A stretch of DNA of 64,000 nucleotides from CAWBAT01 sp046331665 (GCA_046331665.1 JAXLQK010000016.1:62001-126000); one strand, 5' to 3'. Shown: positions 17,512 through 26,474, counted from the stretch's first letter. Numbers and translations: made by a program. The notes: a model not told the origin generated them from the sequence alone.

Positions 17512-20500
17512 ATGCCAAAAAGAACCGACCTGAAAAAAATCTTGATTATTGGATCCGGGCCGATCGTGATCGGCCAGGCGTGCGAATTCGATTATTCCGG
17601 AACTAAAACACACAAAATCGCAGAAAATCAAATTGTGTCCTTGTGAATTCAAATCCAGCCACGATTATGACCCGGATCCTGAGCTGGCCGAGATGGGGGC
17701 GACATTCGTCGAACCGCTGACTCCCGAGTATGTGGAAGCCATCATTGCCAGTGAGCAACCGCGACGCATTACTTCCACGGTCGGGGGCAGACCGCGCTGA
17801 ATCTGGCCGTCGCCCTGTCCGAGAGCGGCGTGCTCGACAAATACGGGGTCGAACTCATCGGCGCGCAAATCAAGGCCATCAAAGTAGCTGAAGACAGGCT
17901 CCTGTTCAAAGAGGCCATGAAGGAGATCGGTCTGGAGACGCCCAAAAGCGGCGTCGCCTACAGTTTCAAGGAAGCCTTGGAAATTGTTCGTAAAGTGGGC
18001 TATCCCGCGATCATTCGACCCTCGTTCACGCTTGGCGGAACCGGAGGTGGGATTGCCTTTAACGCCGAGGAATTTGAAGATCTCGCGCAACGGGGACTGG
18101 ATCTCAGCCCCAGCCATGAAATTCTCATTGAAGAGTCGGTCATCGGCTGGAAGGAATTCGAGCTCGAGGTCATGCGGGATGTCAAAGACAACGTCGTCAT
18201 CATCTGCAGTATCGAAAATTTCGACCCCATGGGAGTCCATACGGGAGATTCCGTAACTGTTGCCCCCATCCAGACACTGACTGACAAGGAGTACCAGCAT
18301 CTGCGAAATGCGGCCATCCAGGTCATCCGCAAGGTCGGTGTGGAAACGGGCGGATCCAACATCCAGTTCGCCGTCAATCCTGATAATGGGCGGCTGGCCG
18401 TGATTGAGATGAATCCCCGCGTCTCCCGCAGTTCAGCCCTGGCCTCAAAAGCCACCGGTTTCCCCATCGCGAAAATTGCGGCCAAGCTGGCGGTAGGTTA
18501 TACGCTGAACGAAATTCCCAATGACATCACCCTCAAGACACCGGCCTGTTTCGAGCCTACCATCGATTATGTGGTGACAAAGATCCCCAAGTGGGCATTC
18601 GAAAAGTTCCCGGAAACGGATCCTGTCCTGGGAACCCAAATGAAGTCCGTCGGCGAAGTCATGGCGATCGGAAGAACGTTCAAAGAGTCCTTCATGAAAG
18701 CGGTCCGATCCCTGGAAACCGGTCGAAGGGTCGGATCCGAAAAAATTGACCTGGAACGGCTCCACGAAAAACTTGTGACTCCCAACCCCGACCGGATCCT
18801 TTACTTGCGGACCGCGCTGGAAGCGGGCCACACCGTGGAAGAACTGCACGAGGCCACGAAAATCGATCGCTGGTTCCTGCGTCAGCTCGAGGAACTGGCG
18901 CAAATGGCCAACCGCCTGCGACGGGAAAAAATCGGGACCATTACGACGGAACTGCTCGAAGAGGCCAAACGGATGGGTTTTTCGGATCAGCGGCTGGCCT
19001 TGCTGATGGAGACGAGTGCGGAAGCCATTCGCACCCGGCGCCGGGAGGGGAAAGTTGTCCCAGCATTCAAGCGCGTCGATACCTGCGCCGCGGAATTTGA
19101 ATCCTTTACCCCGTACCTCTATTCCAGCTACGAGCAGGAGTGCGAAGCCAGCCCAACCAGCCGCAAGAAAATCATGATCCTGGGGAGCGGCCCGAATCGG
19201 ATTGGCCAGGGAATCGAATTTGATTATTGCTGTTGTCATGCCTCCTTTGCCCTGAAGGAAGACGGCTTTGAGACCATCATGGTGAACTGTAATCCGGAGA
19301 CCGTGTCCACCGATTACGACACTTCGGATCGCTTGTATTTCGAGCCGTTGACGTTTGAAGACGTCATGCACATTGTCGATAAAGAAAAACCGGATGGCGT
19401 CATTGTACAGTTCGGCGGACAGACTCCCCTGAACCTGGCCTTACCCCTTCAGGCGGCGGGTGTGCCGATTGTCGGCACCTCACCCGAATCCATTGATTTG
19501 GCGGAAGACCGCAAACGATTCGGCAAACTGCTTTCGGAATTGCAGATTCCTCAACCCCCGTCTGGAACGGCGGTGTCGTATCAGGAAGCCGCAGTGATTG
19601 CCGAACGAATCGGCTTCCCGATTCTCGTGCGCCCCTCCTATGTCTTGGGAGGACGGGCGATGGCGATTTGTTACGATCTGAAAACGCTGGAAGGCTACAT
19701 GGATGAGGCGGTCGATGTATCCCAGGACAGGCCTATCTTGATCGACAAGTTTCTGGAGGACGCTTTCGAAGTGGATGTGGATACGCTGGCCGATGGGCAA
19801 GACGTCGTCATCGGCGGCATCATGGAACACATCGAGGAAGCCGGAATCCATTCCGGGGACAGTTCCTGTGTTCTCCCCACCTATCTGGTTAAAGAAGAGC
19901 ACCTGGAAACCATGCGACGGTACACACGGATGCTCGCCAAAGCGCTCCAAGTCGTTGGATTGATGAATGTCCAATACGCCATCAAGGACGATGTCGTGTA
20001 TGTCCTGGAAGTGAACCCGCGGGCTTCGCGAACGGTTCCCTTCGTCAGCAAAGCGACGGGCGTCCCGCTGGCCAAGGTGGCCGCGCGATTGATGGTTGGG
20101 CGAAAGCTCAAAGAATTTGGTTTGTCCGAAGAACTTCCCGTTCGCAATTTCTTTGTCAAGTCTCCGGTTTTCCCCTTTGCCAAGTTCCCCGGAGTCGACA
20201 CGATCCTCGGCCCTGAAATGAAATCAACGGGCGAGGTCATGGGGGTTTCAGATAATTTTGGCCTGGCCTTTTATAAAGCCCAGCTCAGTGCCGGTGTTCG
20301 CTTACCCCGTTCAGGGACGGCATTCATCAGCGTCAATCAGCACGATAAGAAAAACGTTATCAAGATCGCCGAACGGCTTCACCAGCTTGGCTTCGCCCTG
20401 CTGGCGTCACGCGGTACGGCGGCAGTGTTGAAAGAAAGCGGGATTCCCGTCGAGCCTGTCTACAAAGTCAATGAAGGCCGGCCGCATATTGTCGACCTGA

Positions 20501-20730
20501 TCAAGAGCGGCAAAGTCGATTTAATTCTCAATACGCCGCTCGGGAAAAGCTCCTTTTTCGATGAACGGGCCATCCGTCGCGTGGCCATGCAACACCATAT
20601 CCCCTGCATCACAACCTTGTCTGGCGGCGCCGCGGTTGCCAGTGGAATCGCCGCACTGCAGCAGAACCGGATCGAAGTCTTGTCACTGCAGGAATACCAC
20701 GAACTCATCAAGAACGGCGCCTCGGTTTAG
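17512..20730 (+). CDS. carB: Carbamoyl-phosphate synthase large subunit, 5' end frameshifted
   Basis: Synthetase subunit with two ATP-grasp halves and a C-terminal MGS-like regulatory domain. From the ATG at 17512 (PKRTDLKKILIIGSGPIVIG) the distance to the stop is 1,073 codons, the usual length. However the frame breaks several times between about 17600 and 17820: the conserved YSGT is followed by unrelated sequence, VNSNPATIMT and DPELAEMGATF lie in different frames, and VGG(Q)TALNLAV needs another shift. From 17830 on, 966 residues are intact, including the second half start LGSGPNRIGQGIEFDY and the MGS domain (from SGTAFISVNQHDKKN). In an essential gene this points to sequence error rather than a true pseudogene. 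Confidence 0.92.
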
Positions 20731-20880
20731 ATCTGCACTGACGGATTCTCCTTCGATTTCCCCTAAATCCTTCGTCTCTGAGTTGCCTCCCCATCCCCCT
20801 TTTTAAGTGGGTGACCCCGTTTATACATTTTGGAGGGCGGAGCTCCGTGACGCCGTACGGCGAATGCCGTCTAGCAGATA

Positions 20881-20980
20881 ACGCCATGCGACGAGGACCC
20901 TCTAGGGAATAGGGGATATCCGGAACCTGAAAAATAGTGCCGCCTGCGGCGGCAACGGCCTCGTGGAACTCGGCCCTCCA
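20881..20980. repeat. 100-base interspersed repeat R1, copy 1
   Basis: Exactly 100 bases that match 23473-23572 with about ten differences. The last 42 bases are identical and include the palindromic CCGCCTGCGGCGG and the end GGAACTCGGCCCTCCA. Flanked by GGAGGGCGGAGCTCCG on both sides (20831 and 20999), itself a partial palindrome. Confidence 0.85.
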
Positions 20981-21028
20981 ACCCAAAAACAGGTTAGTGG
21001 AGGGCGGAGCTCCGCGACGCCGGATATT

Positions 21029-21085
21029 GGAGACGCCGCGCCCTCGCGGCGAATTGTTCAAACGGGACGAGGGCGTCCCGTCTCC
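21029..21085. repeat. 57-base palindromic repeat R2, copy 1
   Basis: Begins GGAGACG and ends CGTCTCC (terminal inverted repeat). Inside are two hairpins, CGCCGC..GCGGCG and GGGACG..CGTCCC, separated by AATTGTTCAAAC, so the unit can fold as a three-way junction. Nearly identical to 23626-23682. Confidence 0.85.
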
Positions 21086-21200
21086 ATCAACCCACCATCT
21101 TTGGAGGGGACTGGGGAACGATGGAGCTCATGCGTGGAGTCCGGCAGCCTGCTAGCAGCGAGACAATTTTGGAGAGCGTAGTTCCGTGCCGCCGGAGGTT

Positions 21201-21255
21201 GGAGACGCGCGCCCTCGCGGCGAACCGTTTAAACGGGACGAGGGCGTCCCGTTTC
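21201..21255. repeat. Palindromic repeat R2, copy 2 (diverged)
   Basis: Starts GGAGACGCGCGCCCTCGCGG and continues to GGGACGAGGGCGTCCCGTTTC. The right terminal arm is altered (GTTTC for GTCTCC), so the outer stem is weakened while both inner hairpins remain. Confidence 0.8.
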
Positions 21256-21322
21256 GAGTGCGGGAGCGTGGGAGTGTCCTCCCTGCTCCCGCTTTCCGCA
21301 ATGCCGGCTTGCTGGCATTCCA
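21256..21322. repeat. Repeat R3, copy 1
   Basis: GAGTGCGGGAGCGTGGGAGT... through CTCCCGCTTT, an imperfect inverted repeat (GCGGGAGC with GCTCCCGC), followed by a small hairpin around GGCTTGCTGGC. Matches 23338-23402. Confidence 0.8.
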
Positions 21323-21391
21323 TCTGACTAACTTCCATGAATAGATCGGAGACGGATCTTTTTTCCCTCATCCCTTGTTTTCCAGGCTGCA

Positions 21392-21613
21392 TGTCCCCGC
21401 AGGGGACAAATGCGAGTAGCCGTGGGTGAGCGCAGCAACGCAAAGCGAAACCCACGGTAAGTATAAGGTTCACCCCCCCAACCCCGAAGGGGTTGAAGGT
21501 GTGGGTGCCGTTCAGTTCGACCCCTTCAGGGTCGAAAGACTCCGCGTGGATTTTCCACCGGGTAGCGCTGGCGCGCAACCCGGTGCTACTCAAATTAATC
21601 CCCTTCGGGGATT
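21392..21613. repeat. Cluster of six short hairpins
   Basis: In order: TGTCCCCgcaGGGGACA (21392-21408); CCGTGGGT..ACCCACGG (21420-21457); AACCCCgaaGGGGTT (21480-21494); TTCGACCC..GGGTCGAA (21516-21536); ACCGGGT..ACCCGGT with an inner GCGC stem (21557-21584); AATCCCCttcGGGGATT (21597-21613). No gene overlaps it. The regular spacing suggests one composite element. Confidence 0.75.
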
Positions 21614-21976
21614 TTCTCAGAATCGTGTGATATCTCCGCGGATAGGTGGAAGATGAATCCGCGATCCTACTGTCTAACGTCGAGATCTGAAAAACGCTTC
21701 GCCAAAAAGCTGCGAGCTTCCGAGCTAAAAACATCCAAGGAGTTTGTCATGAAACCTTTGACTTCCAATAGCAGCTAATTCTATAGCGGCGCTCTACGAG
21801 CGTCTGTTTCCCCTAAGGCAGGCATGCCGTTTTGCTCACAAAAGGGCACGTAATTTACTTGCCCTGTGTAATAATAAGCAACATGCAAAAGTGCCCGAAA
21901 ACCCGGTGATTATCAACTTATCAGGACAAATCTACCTGATAATCAATGGTTAGACAGTTTCGATCGAGTAAGTTAA

Positions 21977-22408
21977 GTGTTTGATCTTCATCCAGCCTTT
22001 ATCGCCGCGTTGCTGAAATTCGTGACCTTGTTGGGCATGTTGACCTTGTCCCTAATGCTAGCCGGACGTCGAGGAATAGCCTACTTGTTGGTAGTGGCTA
22101 GCGCAATTGTTGGTGTATCAACCATCATCTGGATCGCTTGGACACCTGAACTTAACCTGTCCTCGGAGACGGGGATGCTGGGTTGGAAACTTAGCCCTTT
22201 GGCCATTGCTGCTGCCGCTGTTGGAGGTGCGACGGCAATCGGTATTCCTCCTATTCGGCGGCGTGTTTGGTGGTGCGGGGCTTTTGCAGTTGTAGTGATC
22301 GCTCTCTGCTTATTGGCTGGGGTTTCATCCTGGAGGCGTCACCTTCTGCCAGCACCTTTGCCGCCATCACAAAACAAGACCCCAGCGATGCTTGGCCGGC
22401 CTGTCTAA
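21977..22408 (+). CDS. Hypothetical four-helix membrane protein
   Basis: A 143-residue protein starting at a GTG (MFDLHPAF). Four hydrophobic segments are visible: about 9-30 (ALLKFVTLLGMLTLSLMLAG), 35-53, 73-90 (LAIAAAAVGGATAIG) and 97-116 (WWCGAFAVVVIALCLLAG), then a short basic and Pro-rich tail. I recognise no family. It lies between two blocks of palindromic repeats and just before hicBA. No strong ribosome site was seen, so the exact start is unsure, but the membrane pattern supports a real gene. Confidence 0.55.
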   Translation: MFDLHPAFIAALLKFVTLLGMLTLSLMLAGRRGIAYLLVVASAIVGVSTIIWIAWTPELNLSSETGMLGWKLSPLAIAAAAVGGATAIGIPPIRRRVWWCGAFAVVVIALCLLAGVSSWRRHLLPAPLPPSQNKTPAMLGRPV

Positions 22409-22522
22409 CCCGCCGGTTCCAGCCGACCGCTGAGAAGCGCGGCGGCTGAGCGGCAGACGCGATAGGCCCAAGTCGAATACGTTCTTTTGATAAATCCAAT
22501 TCGAGCGTAGAATAGAGTGACT

Positions 22523-22750
22523 ATGCGAAACAAGAGAGTGAAAGAGTTTAATGTGGTGATTGAACGGGACACCGAGGGTTACTACCTTGCCTCGGTTCCT
22601 GCTCTGCCTGGCTGTCACACTCAAGCCAAATCCTTGGATAAGCTGGTGGAACGAATCCAGGAGGCCATAGAGCTGTGTCTTGAAGTGCGGCACCAACAGA
22701 TCGAGCCCCTGGAGTTCATTGGGGTTCAGAAGATCACTGTGGGCCAATGA
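22523..22750 (+). CDS. hicB: HicB-type antitoxin
   Basis: A 75-residue protein with the HicB partial RNase-H-like fold: FNVVIERDTEGYYLASVPALPGCHTQAKSLDKLVERIQEAI is typical (E.D.EGYY.ASVP.LPGC...G.T..EA). It lacks a C-terminal DNA-binding domain, so autoregulation would depend on another element. The antitoxin gene comes first and overlaps the toxin gene by four bases (ATGA), so translation is coupled. A GTG six bases upstream (22517) is an alternative start. The pair sits inside the repeat island, as mobile toxin-antitoxin pairs often do. Confidence 0.88.
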   Translation: MRNKRVKEFNVVIERDTEGYYLASVPALPGCHTQAKSLDKLVERIQEAIELCLEVRHQQIEPLEFIGVQKITVGQ

Positions 22751-22971
22751 CCAAAGGGTCACGAGTCACCGGAAAGACAGTAATCGCAGCTCTCCGGCGA
22801 GGGGGCTTCGAAGTAATTCGTATTAAGGGCAGTCATTATTTTCTGCAACACAGCGATGGGAGAAGAACAGTAGTTCCCGTCCATGCAGGAGAAATTATTG
22901 GCCCCGGACTCATGGCGAAGATTCTACGGGATTGTGAGATGACTTCCCAAACGTTCCAGTCGCTCTTATAG
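22747..22971 (+). CDS. hicA: HicA-type mRNA interferase toxin
   Basis: A 74-residue dsRBD-like toxin that cleaves mRNA when free of HicB. The catalytic His30 lies in RIKGSHYFLQH, followed by the beta strand RRTVVPVHAG and the helix IIGPGLMAKILRDCEM; all key parts are present, so it should be active. It is expressed from the hicBA transcript and overlaps hicB by four bases. No second toxin-antitoxin pair was found. Confidence 0.9.
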   Translation: MTKGSRVTGKTVIAALRRGGFEVIRIKGSHYFLQHSDGRRTVVPVHAGEIIGPGLMAKILRDCEMTSQTFQSLL

Positions 22972-23337
22972 AATCAGTTCCCTGGTTTAGATTCCCTCTA
23001 ACGATTTTTCCTGCGGATTCCCTCACTTCATTAACTTCCTGTCGCGTGGGCTGCTTGGCAAAGTTCATCGAAAGACGTCAAAGGTAGCTGCGATTGCCGA
23101 TTTTTCCCGGCAATCGCGGGATTGCATTCGTAAATGATCGGCGAAAGGCCCGCGATTGAAGGTCCAAAATCAACCTTCAATCGCGGCTACCAGCCTATTT
23201 CTGCAGCGGCGGTCTATGACCGCCGAAATCCAATAACTTTTGCAAAACCGGCGCTCATAGAGCGCAGCCACGATGTGTATTTCAGCACCCTGCTCGAAGC
23301 ACACAAGCGAAATGAGTGCCTGTTCCCCGTTGTTTTG

Positions 23338-23402
23338 GAGTGCGGGAGCGTGGGAGTGTCCCTCCCTGCTCCCGCTTTCATGCCTGCCAGCTTGCTGGCA
23401 GT
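23338..23402. repeat. Repeat R3, copy 2
   Basis: Matches 21256-21322 over GAGTGCGGGAGCGTGGGAGT and CTCCCTGCTCCCGCTTTC with one inserted C, then ends in the hairpin TGCCAGCTTGCTGGCA. Confidence 0.8.
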
Positions 23403-23472
23403 GACACAGTTTAGAGGGTGGAGTCCGCCGGCTGGCGGACGACGCCACACGGTGCATACCATCAAACAGACG

Positions 23473-23572
23473 ACGCCATGTGACGAGAACCCTCTTGGGA
23501 ATAGGAATAATCTGGAACCTGAGAAATTGTGCCGCCTGCGGCGGCAACGGCCTCGTGGAACTCGGCCCTCCA
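23473..23572. repeat. 100-base interspersed repeat R1, copy 2
   Basis: Same length and orientation as 20881-20980, with about ten differences confined to the first 58 bases. The identical 42-base end suggests selection or recent conversion there. Confidence 0.85.
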
Positions 23573-23625
23573 GGTGGATATCTCATCTGCGCTGAGACCG
23601 CTGGTCGGGGCATTGAGGGTTATCT

Positions 23626-23682
23626 GGAGACGCCGCGCCTCCGCGGCGAATTGTTCAAGCGGGACGCGGGCGTCCCGTCTCC
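23626..23682. repeat. 57-base palindromic repeat R2, copy 3
   Basis: GGAGACGCCGCGCC..GGCG, AATTGTTCAAGC, GGGACGcgggCGTCCC, GTCTCC. Compared with copy 1, one arm differs (CCTCCGCGG for CCCTCGCGG) in a way that keeps the hairpin (CGCCGCG/CGCGGCG), as does the loop change AGGG to CGGG. Confidence 0.85.
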
Positions 23683-23686
23683 AATG

Positions 23687-23707
23687 GCGGCGCTCATAGA
23701 GCGCCGC
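23687..23707. repeat. Palindrome GCGGCGCTC..GAGCGCCGC (R4)
   Basis: Perfect nine-base arms around ATA. Decayed relatives occur at 21783-21804 (GCGGCGCTCTACGAGCG), 23209-23230 and 23247-23268, always beside the other repeats. Confidence 0.75.
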
Positions 23708-23731
23708 TACAATAAATCTTTCAGCAACCTG

Positions 23732-24382
23732 TTAGTGGAAGGCTTGGAGAAAAAGGCCGGTGCTGGCATCAACAAAGGCAGAAAAATGACTGGCGCCGAT
23801 GGTTTCTCCCCAAAGGACATGCCAGGCGAGATTGGGAAATCGCGGGGTTTGCTCAAGAACAAAAAGGACCGGGACATCGGGATTTTTCTTTATGAAATCG
23901 GCGCTTGCCTTGGCGGCGGCCCGATACGCTTCGTCTGAGTCGATGTGCAGCGCCTGCGGATTAAACACCTGCTCCTGACCACGAGTGCCAGTCCAGTCTT
24001 CCTCCCGGCCGGCAACCACCCCTTCACGCATCCCGCTTAGATCGATCACCGAAAAGGTAAAGGATTTTGCTTTCCGCTTTTGAGGTGAAACAAAAGAGGC
24101 CTGCCAGGCTCCGCATTTTCCTGGCTCGAGGGGGACCTGCTTCAGATAGATGGAGGAAAGTCGCAACGGTTGCGCATCGACCGCCCAGCCTTTGGCCTGC
24201 ATGAACATCCGCTGAAATGCAAACCGGCCAGTTACAGGGACCGGGGGAGCAGAGGGCCTTGCGGCTTTCTCCTGCTGTGATTTGGGTCCCTCGGAACAAG
24301 CCGACAGAAATACCAGCAGTAAGCAAACCCCAGCAATGGAGATCCGAAGTGGGAAGCGCCCCGTAATTCTCATAGAATGCAT
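23732..24382 (-). CDS. Predicted lipoprotein, function unknown
   Basis: A 216-residue protein with a lipoprotein signal peptide: positive N-terminus, hydrophobic core ISIAGVCLLLVFL and lipobox LSAC with Cys at about residue 29. A Pro/Ala-rich linker follows, then a soluble domain with conserved-looking WQASFVSPQKRKAKSFTFSVID and a C-terminal W.V.WG...G...F.AFVDASTG.F strand, which resembles PepSY-like or cystatin-like repeats (inference). Two ATGs nine bases apart (24382 and 24373) could serve as start. It is followed downstream by repeats and preceded by the broken Ni/Co permease gene on the same strand. Confidence 0.7.
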   Translation of the reverse strand: MHSMRITGRFPLRISIAGVCLLLVFLSACSEGPKSQQEKAARPSAPPVPVTGRFAFQRMFMQAKGWAVDAQPLRLSSIYLKQVPLEPGKCGAWQASFVSPQKRKAKSFTFSVIDLSGMREGVVAGREEDWTGTRGQEQVFNPQALHIDSDEAYRAAAKASADFIKKNPDVPVLFVLEQTPRFPNLAWHVLWGETIGASHFSAFVDASTGLFLQAFH

Positions 24383-24450
24383 ATGTTTGCTCGATGGCTC
24401 ATCGGGATTTGATAGCGTCTATCGCCTTCACGTTGACCGACCCGGCTTTT

Positions 24451-25323
24451 TCAAAATCCATTGAAGGTCACACGCAATCCATTGGCGACCCCGATTTCGT
24501 AGGCATACCAGAGGCCAAACGAGACGCTAAACAAACCTGCAGCTAATTGAAGCGTATGGTGGAATCTTGTTAACCTCCTGGCGCTAAGGGCAAAGGGTAG
24601 GCCCACCAAACCGGACATGATCATCATTCCCACGATCGATCCCGCCCCAAAGACTGCCAGGTAGAGCAGTCCCAAAGCAAACGAAGGAATCTGCGTCAGT
24701 ACCAATAAGGTCAAGGCCGCCGAACCCGCCAAGCCATGCATCATCCCTCACCAAGGTCGGCTTCAATCCGATTTTGCTGACAGCATGAGAGTGAGTGATG
24801 GCCGGAGTTGCATGGGCGTTGGCCTGCTCGTGAAAATGAACGTGAGTATGAGATACCCCTCCATGGGCATGAGCATGGGCGTGGATCATGGAAGGAGCCA
24901 CGAGCGCCTTAATGAGTGCATTACTGCCCAAACCGATGATCATGAAGGCGACGCAGAACTCCACGCAGCCAGCCCGCCAATTGGTGCGAAATGGCGGTCC
25001 GCAGAACAAGCACGACAGCTCCCACGACAATGAGGGAGGTCGTATGCCCGATGCCCCATAGGGCTCCAACCAGCGCAGCGTGAGAGAGCTTTCGATGTTC
25101 GCTCACAATCGTCGTGACTGCCACGATATGGTCCACTTCAGTGGCATGCTTGAGTCCGTGGACAAGCACCCAGGAATAACAGCCCGAAGGTTCCCAGCGA
25201 GGTGAGATCAGAATTTTCGCTTGGGCGGAGAGAGGCCAGGCTATCCAGGAAGCGCTTCAGCCAGAAGCCAGATGACTCAAGAGAATCGCGCAAGGGCAAA
25301 CCCGAAAACAATCGTCCCGCCAA
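24451..25323 (-). pseudogene. Ni2+/Co2+ permease-like gene, frameshifted
   Basis: Three overlapping frames together spell one membrane protein of about 285 residues. Frame 1 gives SLGTFGLLFLG; frame 2 gives LVHGLKHATEVDHIVAVTTI with the HX4DH signature of nickel/cobalt permeases, then LWGIGHTTSLIVVGAVV; frame 3 gives a membrane segment and a His-rich cytoplasmic loop (HAHAHAHGGVSHTHVHFH); another shift leads to MHGLAGSAALTLLVL and the last helices. The His-rich loop fits metal handling. At least three single-base indels are needed, near 25160, 24990 and 24745. The 5' end is uncertain (TTG at 25323). Probably one intact gene in the organism. Confidence 0.72.
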
Positions 25324-25439
25324 GAATAATTCTTGTTCGATGGTTGTAATGGAATGAGGGAAATAAGTTCAATCAGCCTCGCATGCAAACAAAAGGGCAT
25401 TTCTAGATGGCGCCATTCCAAATAAATTCAAGAGCCTCT

Positions 25440-26474
25440 TCATTTCCGCGCCAGCATCGCGTCAACCGGCTGGCCAGTCCGACGATGCTGAAAGGAACGA
25501 AATCCGGCCATTGTCGCCAGAGTTTTGTACTCGGAAGCCGTCCGCTCTTTCCCCTCGGTACAAACTAACATATTCAAAGACTGAAGGTAAGCGTTGGCCG
25601 GCCCATCGCGATTTTCGTTCAGGAGTTTCTCGCAAATCAACAGGCCGCCTTTCTCCGGCAAATGCTCAAACGCCTTCCGGAGTAAAAAAACCACTTTTTC
25701 ATCCGACCAGTCATGGAGAATTCGCCCCAGGGAGTAGAGATCAGCCGGGGGGAGCGGATCCTGAAAGAAATCGCCGTTCTTAAATTGGATGCGAGATTCA
25801 AGCCCCGCCAGGTGGACGTATTCGCGGCTTATTGGAATCACGGAGGGCAGGTCAAAGATGGTTCCAGAGAGCCCAGGGAAGCGTCGACACGCGTCAATTG
25901 CCAGATGGCCTGTCCCTCCCCCCAGATCCACCAGGTGATGAAATGAGCTCAAATCGAAGGAGGCAACAACCGCCGGAGAGCTCAGGACGCCATGTCCATG
26001 CATCCCGGCCATAAACAGCTTCTTGTCGGCCTCTGTAGAAAAGAAATGGTCAAAGATCCCTTCTTTCTTGCCAAACTCCCTTTCCCACCGATTCGTCCCT
26101 TCGCGAACCGCGCTTTCCAAATGAGCCCATAAACGATAGAGCATGCGATCCGAAGAGAGAATGTATCCCGTCAAACTTTCCTGGCTTTGCATGCGCAAGA
26201 ATCGGGTTGCCGGCGATTCATTGTGATAGATCCCTTGTTCAACGCGCAATAATTGCAAGCCCGCACAGGCTCCCAGAATTCTTTCGAGGGCGTGAGGTTG
26301 GCAATTCAGCTCGCGGCTTAGAGTCTCACAATTGGCGGGGGACTCATGCAGCCGATCAAACACCCCCAAAGACACCGCGGTAAAGACCGCTTTCGAGGCC
26401 CGGAAACCGTCCATCAGATTGATGACGATTTGAGCCTCAGGATCTGAAGGTGTCATGGAATCAGGCGAGAGCAT
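25440..26474 (-). CDS. SAM-dependent O-methyltransferase (ASMT/plant-OMT type)
   Basis: A 344-residue methyltransferase of the type acting on hydroxyl groups of aromatic small molecules. The N-terminal half is a winged-helix dimerisation domain (LGVFDRLHESPANCETLSRELNCQ), the C-terminal half the Rossmann domain with motif I LVDLGGGTGHLA, then GRILHDWSDEKVVFLLRKAFEHL containing the catalytic-type His-Asp pair and a late CEKLLNE. Start placed at the ATG at 26474, with AAAAGG upstream; longer in-frame extensions are not family-like. It stands alone, divergent from the GMC gene, with no biosynthetic cluster near, so the substrate is open. Confidence 0.87.
   Translation of the reverse strand: MLSPDSMTPSDPEAQIVINLMDGFRASKAVFTAVSLGVFDRLHESPANCETLSRELNCQPHALERILGACAGLQLLRVEQGIYHNESPATRFLRMQSQESLTGYILSSDRMLYRLWAHLESAVREGTNRWEREFGKKEGIFDHFFSTEADKKLFMAGMHGHGVLSSPAVVASFDLSSFHHLVDLGGGTGHLAIDACRRFPGLSGTIFDLPSVIPISREYVHLAGLESRIQFKNGDFFQDPLPPADLYSLGRILHDWSDEKVVFLLRKAFEHLPEKGGLLICEKLLNENRDGPANAYLQSLNMLVCTEGKERTASEYKTLATMAGFRSFQHRRTGQPVDAMLARK

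Larger units (their letters stand above)
20731..21976. other. Repeat-rich gene-free region after carB
   Basis: About 1.2 kb without a supportable gene. It holds one copy of the 100-base repeat (20881-20980), two copies of the 57-base three-way palindrome (21029, 21201), one copy of the GAGTGCGGGAGCG element (21256) and a cluster of hairpins (21392-21613). Short reading frames here simply translate these repeats. Confidence 0.75.
22972..23731. other. Second repeat-rich gene-free region
   Basis: Holds R3 copy 2 (23338), R1 copy 2 (23473), R2 copy 3 (23626), a GCGGCGCTC/GAGCGCCGC palindrome (23687-23707) and related palindromes near 23209-23272 (CGGCGGTCTATGACCGCCG and CGGCGCTCATAGAGCG). A pair of ATTGAAGG/CCTTCAAT arms lies at 23154-23182. 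No gene supported. Confidence 0.7.

Noticed and set aside
18445..19371. 308-codon minus-strand open frame opposite carB
   Set aside because: carB is conserved in the other strand over the whole span; no ribosome site and no recognisable fold.
20708..21061. 117-codon minus-strand frame over repeat R1 (reads GWRAEFHEAVAAAGGTIFQV)
   Set aside because: It is a translation of the interspersed repeat; similar frames appear wherever such repeats occur. Treated as repeat, not gene.
20881..23707. Possible CRISPR array
   Set aside because: Repeats are palindromic, of several types, irregularly spaced and in few copies, without constant-length spacers or cas genes.
23732..26474. Nickel or methyltransferase biosynthetic cluster
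   Set aside because: The lipoprotein, permease-like gene and O-methyltransferase share a strand but show no functional link or coupling, and no further pathway genes.
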